A DNA stretch of 64,000 bases from Arthrobacter sp. GTDB lineage: Bacteria > Actinomycetota > Actinomycetes > Actinomycetales > Micrococcaceae. The DNA is taken from NCBI GenBank assembly GCA_023264815.1, contig JAHFUZ010000003.1:1-64000 (forward strand), in the 5' to 3' direction. The notes beneath the pieces are model-generated. The model did not search any database and was not told where the DNA came from. It was given only the letters and a program-made list of their open reading frames with translations. Both the position numbers and the translations under genes were made by a program. Each line of letters starts with the position of its first letter. Positions within the stretch are counted from its first letter, which is position 1. Positions 55,628-64,000 of the stretch are shown here, in pieces.

Positions 55628-56271
55628 GTCAGCCCCTCGGTGCCGGGTGTGGTTTTGCCTGATTCTTTTCCCCGCGCGCGAAGCCGGAGGGCCTCCACCA
55701 CGTAGTCGATGCCGGTCCAGACGGTGATGATCACGGCCACCATCATGACGGCGAAGGCCAGCCACACCAGCCACGGTGCCAGCGCCCCCAGCGGCAGGAG
55801 GTAGAGGAAGATTGCGGCCGTCTGCACTACGGTCTTGAGCTTGCCCCCGCGTGAGGCAGGTATCACGCCGTAACGGATGACAAAAAAGCGAAGGGCCGTA
55901 ATGCCCCATTCTCGGACAAAGATCACGATGGTGACCCACCAGGGCAGCTCCGCCAGGACGGACAGCATGACCAGGGCCGAACCAATGAGCAGCTTGTCTG
56001 CGATGGGATCGGCGATCTTGCCGAAATTGGTGATCAGGCCCCGGCTCCTGGCGATGTCGCCGTCGAGCTTGTCCGTATAGATCGCGACGGCGAACGCCAG
56101 CACGGCTGCCCAGCGCCACGGCCCTGCCTCGCTGTGCAGCCCGGGGGCATCAAGGACGAGGAACCAGACGAAGAACGGCACGAGCGCAATGCGCAGCATG
56201 GTCAGGATATTGGGAAGGTTCCAAATCCCGGGGCTGCTGGAGCCTGCGGCAGTCGCTTCGGTGCTAGTCAC
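55624..56271 (-). CDS. pgsA: CDP-diacylglycerol--glycerol-3-phosphate 3-phosphatidyltransferase
   Basis: 215 residues, membrane enzyme that starts phosphatidylglycerol synthesis. CDP-alcohol phosphotransferase motif with Asp residues: TDKLDGDIARSRGLITNFGKIADPIADK; NLPNILTMLRIALVPFFVWFL opens the first helix. Related actinobacterial enzymes (PgsA2) could use other alcohols. Ten bases after ftsK stops. Confidence 0.9.
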   Translation of the reverse strand: MTSTEATAAGSSSPGIWNLPNILTMLRIALVPFFVWFLVLDAPGLHSEAGPWRWAAVLAFAVAIYTDKLDGDIARSRGLITNFGKIADPIADKLLIGSALVMLSVLAELPWWVTIVIFVREWGITALRFFVIRYGVIPASRGGKLKTVVQTAAIFLYLLPLGALAPWLVWLAFAVMMVAVIITVWTGIDYVVEALRLRARGKESGKTTPGTEGLT

Positions 56272-56280
56272 CCTCCTAGG

Positions 56281-59196
56281 CTACCGTCCGGTGAGTGACC
56301 AGGCGTCCTCTGATCCGTCGTCGTCCTCGCCGGAGGACCCCGAATCCGCGCCGTCATAGTATTCGACGTTCTGGCTGCGCTGGTCCAGGTCGGCCTGGAC
56401 CAAGTCCTCGGCGTAACCGCCCTGGGCAATATTCGCGTTCGCGTTATCGCTCAGTGCCGCGGTCTGGGAGTCGGCGACGGCCGGGGCGTCCTGGCCCTTC
56501 ATCGCTGCCAGCACGGCAGCGAGGTCATCCGGCTTAACCAGCACGTCGCGTGCTTTGGACCCCTCGGACGGGCCAACCACTCCCCTGGACTCGAGGAGGT
56601 CCATCAGCCGGCCGGCCTTGGCGAAGCCAACGCGGAGCTTCCGCTGCAGCATGGACGTGGACCCGAACTGCGTGGTGACCACCAGCTCGGTGGCCTGCAG
56701 CAGTACCTCGAGATCGTCTCCGATGTCGTCGTCGATCTGCTTCTTCTGCGCCTCGGGGGCAACGTCGTCGCGGTAGACGGCCTGCAGCTGGCCCTTGACG
56801 TGCTCCACGACCTTGTGGATTTCGGACTCGGTGACCCAGGCACCCTGCACACGCATGGCTTTGGAGGCACCCATGGGCAGGAAGAGGGCATCGCCCTGGC
56901 CGATCAGCTTCTCCGCTCCCGGCTGGTCCAGCACCACGCGTGAGTCGGTGACCGAGGAAGTGGCGAAGGCCATGCGGGACGGGACGTTGGCCTTGATCAG
57001 TCCGGTGACGACGTCCACCGAGGGCCGCTGGGTGGCCAGGACCAGGTGGATGCCGGCGGCCCGGGCCAGCTGGGTAATCCGGACAATGGAGTCTTCGACG
57101 TCGCGGGGGGCCACCATCATGAGGTCGGCAAGCTCGTCAACGATCACCAGCAGGTACGGATACGGCCGGATGACCCGCTTGGAGTCGACCGGCGGATGGA
57201 CCTTGCCGGCCCGGACGGCCTTGTTGAAGTCGTCAATGTGCTTGAACCCGTAGTTGGCCAGGTCATCGTAGCGGGCGTCCATTTCGCGGACCACCCACTG
57301 CAGTGCCTCGGCGGCCTTCTTGGGGTTGGTGATGATCGGCGTGATGAGGTGTGGGACGCCCTCGTAGGCGGTCAGTTCCACGCGCTTGGGGTCCACCATG
57401 ACCATCCGCACCTCGTCCGGGGTGGCGCGCATCAGGATCGAGGTGATCATCGAGTTCACGAACGAGGACTTACCGGCACCGGTGGCACCGGCCACCAGTA
57501 GGTGGGGCATCTTGGCGAGGTTGGCCACCACGTAGCCGCCTTCGACGTCCTTGCCGACGCCCATGACCATGGGGTGGTCCGTGCGGCGGGCGTTCTGGCT
57601 GCGGAGCACGTCGCCCAGGGAGACAGTCTCGCGGTCCGTGTTGGGGATCTCGATGCCGATCGCGGACTTGCCCGGGATGGGGCTGAGGATCCGGACGTCC
57701 GAGCTGGCGACCGCGTAAGAGATGTTCTTGGACAGAGCCGTGACCCGCTCCACCTTGGTCCCCGGCGAGAGTTCGATTTCGTACCGCGTCACGGTGGGAC
57801 CGCGGCTGAAGCCGGTGACCTGGGCCTCCACATTGAACTGGTTAAGCGTCTCGGTCAGGGAGGCCACTATCGCGTCATTGGCTTCGGTGCGTTCCTTGGG
57901 GATGGAACCGGGGGTCAGAACGTCCGACGACGGCAGGGTGTAGGTGACGTCGCCGGCGAGGGAGAGCTGTTCGGTCCGCTGCGGGATGGGGGTGGGCAGC
58001 GGTGCCGGCGTGACGGGCTTGGCGGGCACTTGGGGAACGGCGGCGGCAGGATTGACCGAGCCAGCGGCCACCATGCCGGGGGTCACCAGCGGAATGGCCT
58101 CGGTGGCGTTCTCTGCCGGGCTGTGCGCACTTCCCAGACCCTGGGCGGCCTTGATCTTCTCGACGGCGATCTCGGCCTGGGTGGGGCGGCGCACGCCGGG
58201 AACCGGCTGTGCACCGCGGCCGGGTTTCCCGGCGTCGGCATCATCGTCATCAATGACCGCATGCTCGAACGCCTCGTCACCGACATAGCCCTCCAGCCCG
58301 GTATCAGGCTCTTCGTCCTTGCCAAAGAAGCGGCGCTTCTTCTTCCTCGGTGCGGGTGCGGGGCGGGTTTCCTCCAGGTAGCTGCGGTCGTGGCTGTCAC
58401 CGGCTTCGCCGGGTTCCTGCAGGTCGATGCCCATCAGGTGTTCGTAGGCGGCCCGCAACCGGCGGGGAATGGCCCCGAACGGGGTGGCGGTGATGATCAG
58501 CAGCGAGATAAAGGCCAAGAGTCCGTACAGGATCACCGGCACCACGACATGGATGGCGGCAAGGGGCGCGGCGGCGAGAAAGCCGAGCATGCCGCCGGCC
58601 TGGCGAAGCCCGTCGAAGCCCTGGGCCACGGTGGGCAGGCCGCCCAGGACGTGGGCAAGCCCGCAGCCGGCAAACGTCATGATAAGGAAGCCGATCCCCA
58701 CCCGGTTGTTGCCGCGGCCGTCGTCGGGCCGGCGGAACAGCCGGAAGGCGCAGACGAAAAGCATCAGCGGCAAAAGCAGTGACATCCAGCCGAACGTTCC
58801 GTTGACCACACTGTAGACGGCGTCGGGAAACCACCCGGTGAGGCCCCACCAGGCGAAGGTGGCAATAAAGACACCCAGCGCCAGATTGAACAGTGCTGCG
58901 CCGTCGCGGCGTTCCTCGGCGGGCAGGTCACTGACGTCGGAGCCAATCCTGCGGACTCCCCCGCCCACCAGGTGGCCTACTCCCAGCCAGGCGCCGCCAA
59001 CCACGCGCAGGAGCCAGGGCTGGTGCTGTTCGACGGTGGGAAGCTGGCGGGTGCGCGCGGTGGAACCGCCCCGTCCGGCGGTGCGGCCGGTCCTGGACGC
59101 AGCGGACGCTGCGCCGCGGCCCGCGGAGCCGCCGGATTTGGCGGCATTTGTGCCTTTGGCAGTGCCTCTGGGCGCGGGGGTAGTACGAGTGGCCAT
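56281..59196 (-). CDS. ftsK: DNA translocase FtsK
   Basis: About 971 residues. N-terminal region with four membrane helices (LFNLALGVFIATFAWWGLTGWF, LLLPLMLFVCAFRLF, IGFLIMTFAGCGLAHVLGG, VHVVVPVILYGLLAFISLLII); a hydrophilic linker of about 200 residues; the motor domain with Walker A LVAGATGAGKSSFVNSM, Walker B LLVIVDELADLMMV; and the winged-helix gamma domain SMLQRKLRVGFAKAGRLMDLLESRGVVG that reads DNA polarity. ATG 59196 (MATRTT) chosen over GTG 59205. It moves chromosomes through the division septum. Confidence 0.95.
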   Translation of the reverse strand: MATRTTPAPRGTAKGTNAAKSGGSAGRGAASAASRTGRTAGRGGSTARTRQLPTVEQHQPWLLRVVGGAWLGVGHLVGGGVRRIGSDVSDLPAEERRDGAALFNLALGVFIATFAWWGLTGWFPDAVYSVVNGTFGWMSLLLPLMLFVCAFRLFRRPDDGRGNNRVGIGFLIMTFAGCGLAHVLGGLPTVAQGFDGLRQAGGMLGFLAAAPLAAIHVVVPVILYGLLAFISLLIITATPFGAIPRRLRAAYEHLMGIDLQEPGEAGDSHDRSYLEETRPAPAPRKKKRRFFGKDEEPDTGLEGYVGDEAFEHAVIDDDDADAGKPGRGAQPVPGVRRPTQAEIAVEKIKAAQGLGSAHSPAENATEAIPLVTPGMVAAGSVNPAAAVPQVPAKPVTPAPLPTPIPQRTEQLSLAGDVTYTLPSSDVLTPGSIPKERTEANDAIVASLTETLNQFNVEAQVTGFSRGPTVTRYEIELSPGTKVERVTALSKNISYAVASSDVRILSPIPGKSAIGIEIPNTDRETVSLGDVLRSQNARRTDHPMVMGVGKDVEGGYVVANLAKMPHLLVAGATGAGKSSFVNSMITSILMRATPDEVRMVMVDPKRVELTAYEGVPHLITPIITNPKKAAEALQWVVREMDARYDDLANYGFKHIDDFNKAVRAGKVHPPVDSKRVIRPYPYLLVIVDELADLMMVAPRDVEDSIVRITQLARAAGIHLVLATQRPSVDVVTGLIKANVPSRMAFATSSVTDSRVVLDQPGAEKLIGQGDALFLPMGASKAMRVQGAWVTESEIHKVVEHVKGQLQAVYRDDVAPEAQKKQIDDDIGDDLEVLLQATELVVTTQFGSTSMLQRKLRVGFAKAGRLMDLLESRGVVGPSEGSKARDVLVKPDDLAAVLAAMKGQDAPAVADSQTAALSDNANANIAQGGYAEDLVQADLDQRSQNVEYYDGADSGSSGEDDDGSEDAWSLTGR

Positions 59197-59291
59197 ACCT
59201 GCCACGGTACCCGAACCGGGGCAGGATTCCGCGGATTTCCCGCCGTTCAGGGGCTTCCATGTTGCCGGTCGGGGACCCCGTCAACCGGTCC

Positions 59292-59341
59292 GGGGACAGC
59301 GAAAGGCCCGGCTCCGAAGAGCCAGGCCTTTTCGCTGCCCC
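59292..59341. terminator. Terminator between rnj and ftsK
   Basis: Long hairpin: CAGCGAAAGGCC...GGCTC (59297-59314) with GAGCC...GGCCTTTTCGCTG (59319-59337), one bulge, loop CGAA, extended by GGGG/CCCC. It lies 85 bases past the rnj stop and before ftsK on the minus strand. Confidence 0.75.
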
Positions 59342-59357
59342 CAGAGAGCTGAGCCCT

Positions 59358-59419
59358 CATCGACTGCTCCGTTGAAGCCTTTTTGCGGTGCTAAAACGGC
59401 TTCAACGGAGCAATCGATG
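59358..59419. repeat. Palindromic gene-end repeat, copy 2 (TTGCTCCGTT type)
   Basis: 22-base arms with one mismatch (59358-59379 with 59398-59419), 18-base loop. It shares GCTCCGT, AAAACGGC and GGAGCAATCGATGG with the element at 36124-36180. It ends 6 bases from the rnj stop codon. No U tract follows, so it may mark gene ends or stabilise mRNA rather than terminate. Confidence 0.7.
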
Positions 59420-59425
59420 GTGCTG

Positions 59426-61117
59426 CTACGCCTCCAGGACCACCGGGATAATCATGGGCTTGCGTCGGAGCTTGCGGTTGACCCAGGTGCCCACCACGCG
59501 GCGGACTACCTGCTGCAGCTGGTGCGTTGTGTGGTCGGTGTGGTTGAGGACAGCTTCTTCCAGGGCGGCGTTGATCTTCGGGATGATCTCGTCGAAGACC
59601 GAATCGTCCTCGGCCACGCCGCGGGCGTGGATTTCCGGACCCGAGACCACCTTGCCGGTGGCGCGGTGGATGACCGTGATGATGGAGATGAACCCTTCGT
59701 CGCCAAGTGTCTGGCGGTCCTTCAGGTCAGCTTCAGTGACTTCGCCGACGCTGGAGCCGTCAACGTAGACAAAGCCCACTTCAACCTGGCCCACGACGTC
59801 GGCGCGGTGGTCCTTGAGGTCGATGACGGTGCCGTTGTCCGCAAGGATCACGCTGGCAGTGGGAACGCCTGACTCAATGGCGATTTTGCCGTTGGCGATC
59901 AGGTGCCGGGTTTCGCCGTGCACGGGCATGGCATTGAGCGGCTCAAGGATGTTGTAGCAGTACAGCAGTTCGCCGGCGGCGGCGTGTCCGGAGACGTGGA
60001 CCTTGGCATTGCCCTTGTGGATGACGTCGGCGCCAAGTTTGAGCAGGCCGTTGATGATCCTGAAAACAGCGTTCTCGTTCCCCGGGATCAGGCTGGAAGC
60101 CAGGATCACGGTGTCGCCGTCACCCACCACCACGCGGTGGTCGCCATTGGCCATGCGGGATAGCGCGGCCATGGGTTCGCCCTGCGAACCGGTGGACATC
60201 AGGACAACACGGTTGTCCGGCAGGTTGTCGATGTTCTTGATGTCCACCAGGAGGCCGTCGGGGACATCAAGGTAGCCGAGCTTTGCTGCGATGGCCATGT
60301 TGCGGACCATGGAGCGGCCCACAAACGCCACCTTGCGGTTGTGTTTGGCCGCGGCGTCGAGGACCTGCTGGACGCGGTGCACGTGGGAGGAGAACGACGC
60401 GACGATGATGCGCTTGGTGGCCTGGCCGAAGAGCCGCTCCAGGGTGGGGCCGATTTCCTTCTCGGCGGTGGTGAAGCCCGGCACGTCGGCGTTGGTGGAG
60501 TCGGACATAAAGAGGTCCACACCTTCTTCGCCGAGCTTGGCGAAGTGGCGGAGGTCGGTGATCCGGCCGTCCAGCGGCAGCTGGTCCATCTTGAAGTCGC
60601 CCGTGTGCAGGACAGTGCCGCCGGCGGTGCGGATAAACACCGCGAGGGCGTCGGGGATGGAGTGGTTGACGGCTACGAATTCACATTCGAAGGGACCAAA
60701 TTTTTCGATCTGGCCTTCCTCCACCGTCAGGGTGTAGGGACGGATCCGGTGTTCCTGCAGCTTGGCCTCGATGAGGGCAAGCGTCAGCTGTGAGCCCACC
60801 AGCGGGATGTCAGCGCGGAGCCTCAGCAGGTAGGGAACGGCACCGATGTGGTCCTCGTGGCCGTGCGTCAGGACAACGGCAACGATGTCGTCCAGCCGGT
60901 CCTCGATATACGAGAAATCGGGCAGGATCAGGTCAACGCCGGGCTGGGTCTCTTCAGGGAAGAGGACACCGCAGTCCACGATCAGCAGCTTGCCGCCGAT
61001 TTCGAACACGGCCATGTTCCGGCCGATCTCCCCCAGTCCGCCAAGCGGAACAATTCGGAGCGTTCCGTGCGGCAGGCGTGGGGGCGTGACAAGGCCGGGA
61101 AGGGCGGTTTGGGTCAT
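59426..61117 (-). CDS. rnj: Ribonuclease J
   Basis: 563 residues, metallo-beta-lactamase family RNase. Metal ligands in VVLTHGHEDHIGAVPYL, LHTGDFKMDQLP, and ASFSSHVHRVQQVL / HVSGHAAAGEL; beta-CASP region and C-terminal domain (ASVILADNGTVIDL, VHGETRHLIANG). It has 5' exonuclease and endonuclease activity on mRNA. 41 bases after dapA, so cotranscribed with it. Confidence 0.95.
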   Translation of the reverse strand: MTQTALPGLVTPPRLPHGTLRIVPLGGLGEIGRNMAVFEIGGKLLIVDCGVLFPEETQPGVDLILPDFSYIEDRLDDIVAVVLTHGHEDHIGAVPYLLRLRADIPLVGSQLTLALIEAKLQEHRIRPYTLTVEEGQIEKFGPFECEFVAVNHSIPDALAVFIRTAGGTVLHTGDFKMDQLPLDGRITDLRHFAKLGEEGVDLFMSDSTNADVPGFTTAEKEIGPTLERLFGQATKRIIVASFSSHVHRVQQVLDAAAKHNRKVAFVGRSMVRNMAIAAKLGYLDVPDGLLVDIKNIDNLPDNRVVLMSTGSQGEPMAALSRMANGDHRVVVGDGDTVILASSLIPGNENAVFRIINGLLKLGADVIHKGNAKVHVSGHAAAGELLYCYNILEPLNAMPVHGETRHLIANGKIAIESGVPTASVILADNGTVIDLKDHRADVVGQVEVGFVYVDGSSVGEVTEADLKDRQTLGDEGFISIITVIHRATGKVVSGPEIHARGVAEDDSVFDEIIPKINAALEEAVLNHTDHTTHQLQQVVRRVVGTWVNRKLRRKPMIIPVVLEA

Positions 61118-61158
61118 AGTGCACTACTTTCCAGGCGGAAGGGTGCCGGTCTTCGCTT

Positions 61159-62067
61159 TCAGGAAAAGACCAGCCCCGCTTCCGCCAAGTCCTCGCGGAT
61201 GGTTTCGATCTCGGCTTCGTCCGGCTCCACGAGGGGCAAACGGACAATCGAGTTGGGCAGGACTCCCTGCCATTTAAGAATTTGTTTGGCTGCAACAGCG
61301 CCCTGGACGCGGGTCATCGTTGCCCGGACCACGGGCAGCAGCTCGAAGTTGATCTTGCGGGCGGTTCCAAGATCGCCCGCGTTGATGGCGTCGATCAGTT
61401 CACGAAAACGGCGGGTGGCAACATGGGTTGTGACGCCCACCAGTCCGACGGCGCCAAGAGCCATCCAGGGCAGGGTCAGTCCGTCGTCGCCTGAGTAAAA
61501 GTCCAGGTCTGTCTCTGCCATCACCCGGCTGGCGGCCACGAAATCGGCTTTGGCGTCCTTAACGGCCACGATGTTCGGGTGCTGGGCGAGGCGGATCATG
61601 GTGTCCGATTCGATCGCGATGGAGGAACGGCCCGGAATGTCGTAGAGCATAACGGGCACATCGGTGGCCGAGGCGACGGCCTCGAAGTGGGCACGCACAC
61701 CGGCCTGGCTGGGCTTGTTGTAATACGGCGTGACGAGCAACAGGCCGTCGACGCCGAGTGCTGCCGCCTGCTGGGAGAGGTGCACCGAGTGCGCGGTGTC
61801 GTTGGTTCCGGTGCCGGCAATGATGGCGGCACGGTCGCCCACAGCCTCCTTGACGGCACGGAACATGCCCAGGTTTTCTTCGTCCGTGAGGGTGGAGGTT
61901 TCGCCGGTGGTTCCGGTGACCACCAGGCCATCGCAGCCGTCATCCACGAGCTTGCTGGCCAGCTCCGCTGCCTGCCGGTAGTCCACGGCGCCGTCCTTGG
62001 TGAACGGCGTGACCATGGCGGTGAGGAGGGTACCCAGGGCAGGAATGGTGGCGGAGTTGTGAGGCAT
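61159..62067 (-). CDS. dapA: 4-hydroxy-tetrahydrodipicolinate synthase
   Basis: 302 residues, TIM-barrel aldolase making the first diaminopimelate/lysine intermediate from pyruvate and aspartate semialdehyde. GLLTAMVTPF (here LGTLLTAMVTPFTKDG), GTTGETSTLTDEE, the Tyr motif TPYYNKPSQAG and the Schiff-base Lys in AVKDAKADFV, then GDDGLTLPWMALGAVG. Together with dapF it serves cell-wall precursor synthesis. Upstream of rnj. Confidence 0.97.
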   Translation of the reverse strand: MPHNSATIPALGTLLTAMVTPFTKDGAVDYRQAAELASKLVDDGCDGLVVTGTTGETSTLTDEENLGMFRAVKEAVGDRAAIIAGTGTNDTAHSVHLSQQAAALGVDGLLLVTPYYNKPSQAGVRAHFEAVASATDVPVMLYDIPGRSSIAIESDTMIRLAQHPNIVAVKDAKADFVAASRVMAETDLDFYSGDDGLTLPWMALGAVGLVGVTTHVATRRFRELIDAINAGDLGTARKINFELLPVVRATMTRVQGAVAAKQILKWQGVLPNSIVRLPLVEPDEAEIETIREDLAEAGLVFS

Positions 62068-62125
62068 GGAAAAAACGTTACCCTGTCTGCGGCCGGTTAG
62101 GACAATGATGGGGGCGTGATAAGCG

Positions 62126-62890
62126 TCAAATAGCCGCTGTGGATCCGCGGAATTTCCGCAGGGCGCTCTTCTGGAGCACCGCGGTGACCACCTCGGTACC
62201 GGTTCCGGCCGCCTGCTTCATCGGGAGGCCGTCGGGTCCCCAGAAGCCGCTGAGTCCACAGGAGGGCCCTGCCGTTGTGGCCCCGCCCATGTTCGCCAGG
62301 ATGCCGAACATCCGGTTGTCCATGGCACTGGCTCCAAGGTGCAGCGCCAGCCGCGAAGCCTCCACCCGCGTGTAGACCGCCGAGACTGCGTAAGCATCGG
62401 CGCCGGCCAGCGCCGCCTCGGTGGAGTGGGCCGGGACCGAGGCATCGGCACAGACAGCCAGGGCAATCCGCCAGCCATCCAGGTGGAGCAGCAGCGGGCC
62501 GCCACCTGCAGCGAACACTTCCCTCTCCGGCCCGTGCAGGTGGGTCTTGAACGCCACATCAGTGGTGCCGTTCGGGTGGACGGCGAGGCTCGCCAGCCGC
62601 GGCGTTCCGTCAGGTTCCCGGTACGCCGCACCGGCCACTGCCGTAATCCCGGTCCGGCGGCAGATTTCGCGAAGGTCACCCAGCCGCGCGTCGTCGGCGC
62701 CCAGCCAGGCATCATCGGTGGCCAGCAGCCCCAGGTTGTAGCCGGTGATCGACATCTCGGGGAAGATGACCAGCCGGGCGCCGTGGGATTCGGCGTCTTC
62801 GATCAGCCGGACGTGTTCCTCGAGGTTTGGCATGAGACCGCCGGCCAGCGCCTGGTACTGGATGGCGGAAACGGTCAGGGCCTCGGTCAC
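62126..62890 (-). CDS. Carbon-nitrogen hydrolase (nitrilase superfamily)
   Basis: 254 residues. The Glu-Lys-Cys triad is visible: FPEMSITGYNL (Glu), AFKTHLHGPEREV (Lys), ALAVCADASVPAHST (Cys). The sequence resembles amidase-like members; the substrate is unknown. It starts at GTG 62890, 4 bases from the DUF222 remnant stop. Confidence 0.88.
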   Translation of the reverse strand: MTEALTVSAIQYQALAGGLMPNLEEHVRLIEDAESHGARLVIFPEMSITGYNLGLLATDDAWLGADDARLGDLREICRRTGITAVAGAAYREPDGTPRLASLAVHPNGTTDVAFKTHLHGPEREVFAAGGGPLLLHLDGWRIALAVCADASVPAHSTEAALAGADAYAVSAVYTRVEASRLALHLGASAMDNRMFGILANMGGATTAGPSCGLSGFWGPDGLPMKQAAGTGTEVVTAVLQKSALRKFRGSTAAI

Positions 62891-62894
62891 CCCC

Positions 62895-63332
62895 TTATCC
62901 TAGGCAACCACCCTGCAGCCGCGCACGCGGAAACTTTCCAGCCTGATCCCCGCCAGGCTGGCAGTACTTCGCCACCGCATCTTCCCGCAAGCCTTCGGCC
63001 CACGCCGCCAGCCGCTGGGCGGCCCGGACGTAGTGGAACAGCTCGGTGGGCGTAAGGGCGTCAAGATCCGTCTCGGCCAACCGGCGCGCCAGTTCGGCGC
63101 CGGGCTGCTGGACGGTCAGGGCAATCCCTTCCTGCTGCCACTGGACGTCCTCCGCCGGCCGGCCCGCCACCAGCTGGCGGAAGAGGTAGTCCACCACACC
63201 GGGACTCAGGGCCTTCATCAGTCCCGCGGACTCCACGCCGCCGCCACCCTCGACACCGGACCGCAGCGGGGCACCGGCAGCTGATGGATCCGGAGACTGC
63301 TGCGGCTGAAATGGGGTCTGCATGCCACCCAT
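62895..63332 (-). CDS. Truncated DUF222 (13E12-type) protein, SOS-controlled
   Basis: 145 residues. A Pro/Gly/Ser-rich start is followed by AELARRLAETDLDALTPTELFHYVRAAQRLAAWAEGLREDAVAKY, which matches the first helices of DUF222/HNH (13E12 repeat) proteins. The HNH nuclease and most of DUF222 are absent; the frame ends at 62895 just before the nitrilase gene, so it looks like a truncated but still open relic. The start ATG 63332 (or 63323) lies 4 bases after a perfect SOS box. Function unknown; it may be a non-functional remnant or a small SOS protein. Confidence 0.7.
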   Translation of the reverse strand: MGGMQTPFQPQQSPDPSAAGAPLRSGVEGGGGVESAGLMKALSPGVVDYLFRQLVAGRPAEDVQWQQEGIALTVQQPGAELARRLAETDLDALTPTELFHYVRAAQRLAAWAEGLREDAVAKYCQPGGDQAGKFPRARLQGGCLG

Positions 63333-63336
63333 GATA

Positions 63337-63354
63337 TTCGAACATATATTCGAA
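63337..63354. promoter_or_regulatory. LexA (SOS) box before the DUF222 remnant
   Basis: TTCGAACATATATTCGAA, a fully palindromic SOS box, the best in the window. It is placed at the start codon of the DUF222-like gene, leaving room only for a leaderless transcript, and 94 bases upstream of the divergent acyltransferase. Confidence 0.9.
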
Positions 63355-63447
63355 CACAAGGCACGGCGCGCCAGCCGGCGTGACGTGCGGCGAAGCCGGC
63401 ATCCTGTTGACTGGGGTCGTTGCAGGTTGGTGTGAGAACATCGCCTC

Positions 63448-64000
63448 ATGACGTCCCGAGCCCCAGCACGACCCTCGCGGGCGCCGCGTCCCTCCCCTGC
63501 CGCCGGTCGCCTCCGCGGCATTGACGCCGCCAGGGGCCTGGCCCTCCTGGGCATGATGGCAACGCATCTGTTGCCCACCTTCGAGGCCAACGCAGACCTG
63601 ACGCCCACCTGGATCGGGCTGACCTTCTCCGGCCGTGCGGCCGCGCTCTTCGCTGTCCTGGCCGGCGTCGGCCTGGCCCTTTCCACCGGCAAGCAAGTGC
63701 CCCCCGAAGGAACTGCGCTCAATGCAGCCCGCCGCGGGGTCGCCCTGCGCGCGCTGGTGATTGCCGCCGTCGGACTTTCACTGGGCAACCTGGACGTGAA
63801 CCTGGCCATCATCCTGGTCCACTACGCACTGTTGTTCCTGTGCGTCCTGCCGTTCCTGGGCCTGAGGATCAAGGCGCTCTGCGTGTGGACCGCGGGCTGG
63901 ATCCTGCTTTCGCCGGTGCTCGCCTACCTGCTCCGTCCGTGGCTCATGGCGTCGGACCCGCCCCTCCATCTCGGCCACAACCCGTCGTGGGAGGACCTGG
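63448..64000 (+). CDS. Heparan-alpha-glucosaminide N-acetyltransferase-like membrane protein, partial
   Basis: The first ~184 residues of a gene running off the right edge. RLRGIDAARGLALLGMMATHLLPTFE is the family opening (membrane helix with the conserved Asp-Ala-Ala-Arg-Gly and His), then FSGRAAALFAVLAGVGLALS, RALVIAAVGLSLGNLDVNLAIILVHYALLFLCVLPFL. The family moves acetyl groups across the membrane; bacterial substrates are mostly unknown. ATG 63448. No stop is seen in the window. Confidence 0.8.
   Translation, partial: MTSRAPARPSRAPRPSPAAGRLRGIDAARGLALLGMMATHLLPTFEANADLTPTWIGLTFSGRAAALFAVLAGVGLALSTGKQVPPEGTALNAARRGVALRALVIAAVGLSLGNLDVNLAIILVHYALLFLCVLPFLGLRIKALCVWTAGWILLSPVLAYLLRPWLMASDPPLHLGHNPSWEDL

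Overview
The window is high-GC actinobacterial chromosome. Gene content and order point to the Micrococcaceae, most likely Arthrobacter or Pseudarthrobacter: the arg operon argC-J-B-D-F-R-G-H, infC-rpmI-rplT-rRNA methyltransferase, pheS-pheT, hisC-hisB-hisH-priA, lexA beside a LysM protein, dapF-miaA-miaB-recX-recA-DUF3046, ftsK-pgsA-cinA-clgR and dapA-rnj. Many genes overlap by GTGA, ATGA or TAATG. The assignment is inference from gene order and protein content; no 16S rRNA lies inside the window.

Layout. 1-433 is the AT-rich leader and promoter of an rRNA operon that runs off the left edge on the minus strand. 0.4-4.1 kb holds tyrS and a HelD-like helicase. 4.2-7.8 kb is an alkylation-repair island (mpg, ada-alkA fusion, ogt) plus a GNAT. 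7.8-16.5 kb is the arginine operon with candidate ARG boxes. 16.6-23.7 kb holds a quinone reductase and a three-gene accessory set: a 1319-residue membrane Pls/PosA-type non-ribosomal peptide synthetase, an M1-type metalloprotein and a phosphopantetheinyl transferase. 23.8-27.4 kb is pheST. 27.6-32.4 kb is an accessory block (HExxH membrane protein, SIMPL protein, radical SAM, MutT, MFS, GlsB-like). 32.4-35.3 kb is the IF3/L35/L20/TrmH-type operon. 35.6-42 kb has DUF1844, an MFS protein, SseB and the his genes. 42-64 kb carries lexA, dinG, hflX, dapF-mia-rec genes, marR, clgR-cinA-pgsA-ftsK, rnj-dapA, a nitrilase-family protein, a DUF222 remnant and a partial acyltransferase.

Two layers stand out. 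One is the Pls-like synthetase with its own PPTase and M1 protein, which may make an undescribed amino-acid homopolymer or modified amino acid at the membrane. The other is a compact SOS regulon: five LexA boxes close to TTCGAACACATATTCGAA lie before lexA, the divergent LysM protein, recA, the Rv2578c-type radical SAM gene and a truncated DUF222 gene. Several gene ends also carry long palindromes, one of which has become coding sequence at the end of ogt. The actinobacterial order rplT-(methyltransferase)-pheST-argC...argH-tyrS is kept but opened at three points, and most of the unusual content sits in those insertions.
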